DNA from: an uncultured Pelagibacteraceae bacterium
Lineage (GTDB): Bacteria > Pseudomonadota > Alphaproteobacteria > Pelagibacterales > Pelagibacteraceae
Assembly (NCBI GenBank): GCA_902543575.1
Contig: CACBYV010000009.1
Span: 1 to 56,602 of the forward strand
DNA: 56,602 bases
Reading direction: 5' to 3'
A model generated the notes under the pieces. That model was given only the letters and a program-made list of their open reading frames with translations, ran no database searches and had not been told where the DNA came from. Shown here piece after piece: positions 55,972-56,602 of this stretch (position 1 is its first letter; each line of letters starts with the position of its first letter). A program made the position numbers and the translations under genes.

Positions 55972-56522
55972 TGTTTGATGATATTTCATATAAGACAAAA
56001 ATGTCAAAAACAATTGATGTTTTTACTAAAGAGCTAAATTCTTTAAGAACCGGTAGGGCTAATGCTAGTATGCTTGATCTAGTAAAAGTAGAAGTCTATG
56101 GTCAAAAAATGCCAATCAATCAACTTGGAACAATCACAACACCTGAAGCAAGAACAATTAATATTCAGGTGTGGGATATTAATAATGTTCATTTAATTGA
56201 TTCAGCAATTAAAAAGTCAGAGTTAGGTTTAAATCCTCAAATAGAAGGCCAAATAATGAGATTACCAATTCCAGATCTAAACGAGGAAAGAAGGGTAGAA
56301 ATAAAAAAAATTATAAAATCAATGGGAGAAAAATGCAAAGTTTCAATACGAAATATAAGAAGGGAAGCAAACGATGATTTAAAAAAATTGCTTAAGTCCA
56401 AAAGTATTTCTGAAGATGAGGAAAAGAAATTTGAAAATATAATTCAAGATTATACAGATTCAAATATTAATATTATTGATCAAAAAGTCTCTACAAAAGA
56501 AAAAGAAATAATGACAATATGA
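55971..56522 (+). CDS. frr: Ribosome recycling factor
   Basis: This 183-residue protein is a complete RRF with the SLRTGRANASMLDLVKVEVYG segment near residue 25 and the long three-helix bundle with RRVEIKKIIKSMGEKCKVSIRNIRREAND near 110-138. It splits post-termination ribosomes with EF-G. Its stop overlaps the uppS ATG by 4 nt (ATGA). Confidence 0.97.
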   Translation: MFDDISYKTKMSKTIDVFTKELNSLRTGRANASMLDLVKVEVYGQKMPINQLGTITTPEARTINIQVWDINNVHLIDSAIKKSELGLNPQIEGQIMRLPIPDLNEERRVEIKKIIKSMGEKCKVSIRNIRREANDDLKKLLKSKSISEDEEKKFENIIQDYTDSNINIIDQKVSTKEKEIMTI

Positions 56523-56602
56523 TTTCACCAAAACATGTGGCCATAATTATGGATGGCAATGGTAGATGGGGATTAAAAAAGAATAAATCTAGAAATTACG
56601 GT
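56519..56602 (+). CDS. uppS: Isoprenyl transferase (undecaprenyl pyrophosphate synthase), 5' end only
   Basis: The first 28 residues are seen. HVAIIMDGNGRWGLKK is the diagnostic cis-prenyltransferase start with the catalytic Asp in MDGNGRW. It begins inside the frr stop and is cut by the window end. Undecaprenyl pyrophosphate is the lipid carrier for cell-wall synthesis. Confidence 0.93.
   Translation, partial: MISPKHVAIIMDGNGRWGLKKNKSRNYG

Noticed and set aside
1..56602. CRISPR arrays, insertion sequences, prophage, integrase sites or a replication origin
   Set aside because: No regularly spaced repeats, transposase, integrase or phage genes were recognised, and no cluster of DnaA-box-like sites stood out in the short intergenic gaps.

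Overview
The window looks like a chromosomal segment of a SAR11 (Pelagibacterales) alphaproteobacterium. The evidence is the very low GC content with Lys/Asn/Ile-rich proteins, and genes that abut or overlap by 1 to 8 nt with almost no intergenic DNA. Solute-binding-protein transporters are prominent, and the gene order nuoA-N, birA, coaX, rnj, DUF1467, proS, lolC/lolD, dnaE is typical of Alphaproteobacteria. No mobile element, CRISPR array, prophage or defence gene is visible, and no stretch longer than 300 bases lacks a gene.

Layout. (1) 1-5445, minus strand: a six-gene accessory operon read from GMC oxidoreductase through TerC-type membrane protein, SDR dehydrogenase, M23-like factor and 2-keto-4-pentenoate hydratase-like enzyme to an M24 metallopeptidase cut by the window edge. 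(2) 5581-11158, plus strand: a TRAP transporter (dctPQM), an NCS1 permease and a zinc alcohol dehydrogenase, divergent from block 1. (3) 11155-13113: a tiny membrane ORF, a DUF3047 protein, a hotdog thioesterase and a family 5 uracil-DNA glycosylase. (4) 13119-22558: glycerol-3-phosphate and glycerophosphodiester metabolism. A short glpD is divergent from ugpB-ugpA-ugpE-ugpE-ugpC-ugpQ, a DUF1868 2H phosphoesterase and glpK. (5) 22589-24201: a periplasmic histidine phosphatase, a 3-hydroxyisobutyrate dehydrogenase-like enzyme and a 59-residue membrane protein on the opposite strand. (6) 24279-30489: tRNA-Leu, tig, clpP, clpX, lon, tRNA-Val and tRNA-Asp, a protein-quality-control block. (7) 30573-44440: the complete 14-gene complex I operon. 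(8) 44440-54216: birA, coaX, rnj, DUF1467, proS, lolC/E, lolD, dnaE. (9) 54260-56602: a structured rpsB leader, then rpsB, tsf, frr and the start of uppS, without pyrH.

How the genes fit together. Block 4 reads as one pathway. UgpBAEC imports glycerol-3-phosphate or its diesters, UgpQ hydrolyses the diesters, a 2H phosphoesterase sits where cyclic glycerophosphate products could be opened, GlpK phosphorylates glycerol, and GlpD feeds the result to glycolysis and the quinone pool, close to a complete complex I. Its unusual points are two adjacent intact ugpE permease genes, a GlpD that ends before the usual C-terminal domain, and the DUF1868 gene between ugpQ and glpK. In blocks 2 and 4 the binding-protein gene is followed by a strong stem-loop before the membrane genes, which suggests a shared way of making excess binding protein. 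The best-supported RNA regulator is the rpsB leader. I found no wholly new multi-gene system; the glycerophosphodiester locus is the nearest candidate.
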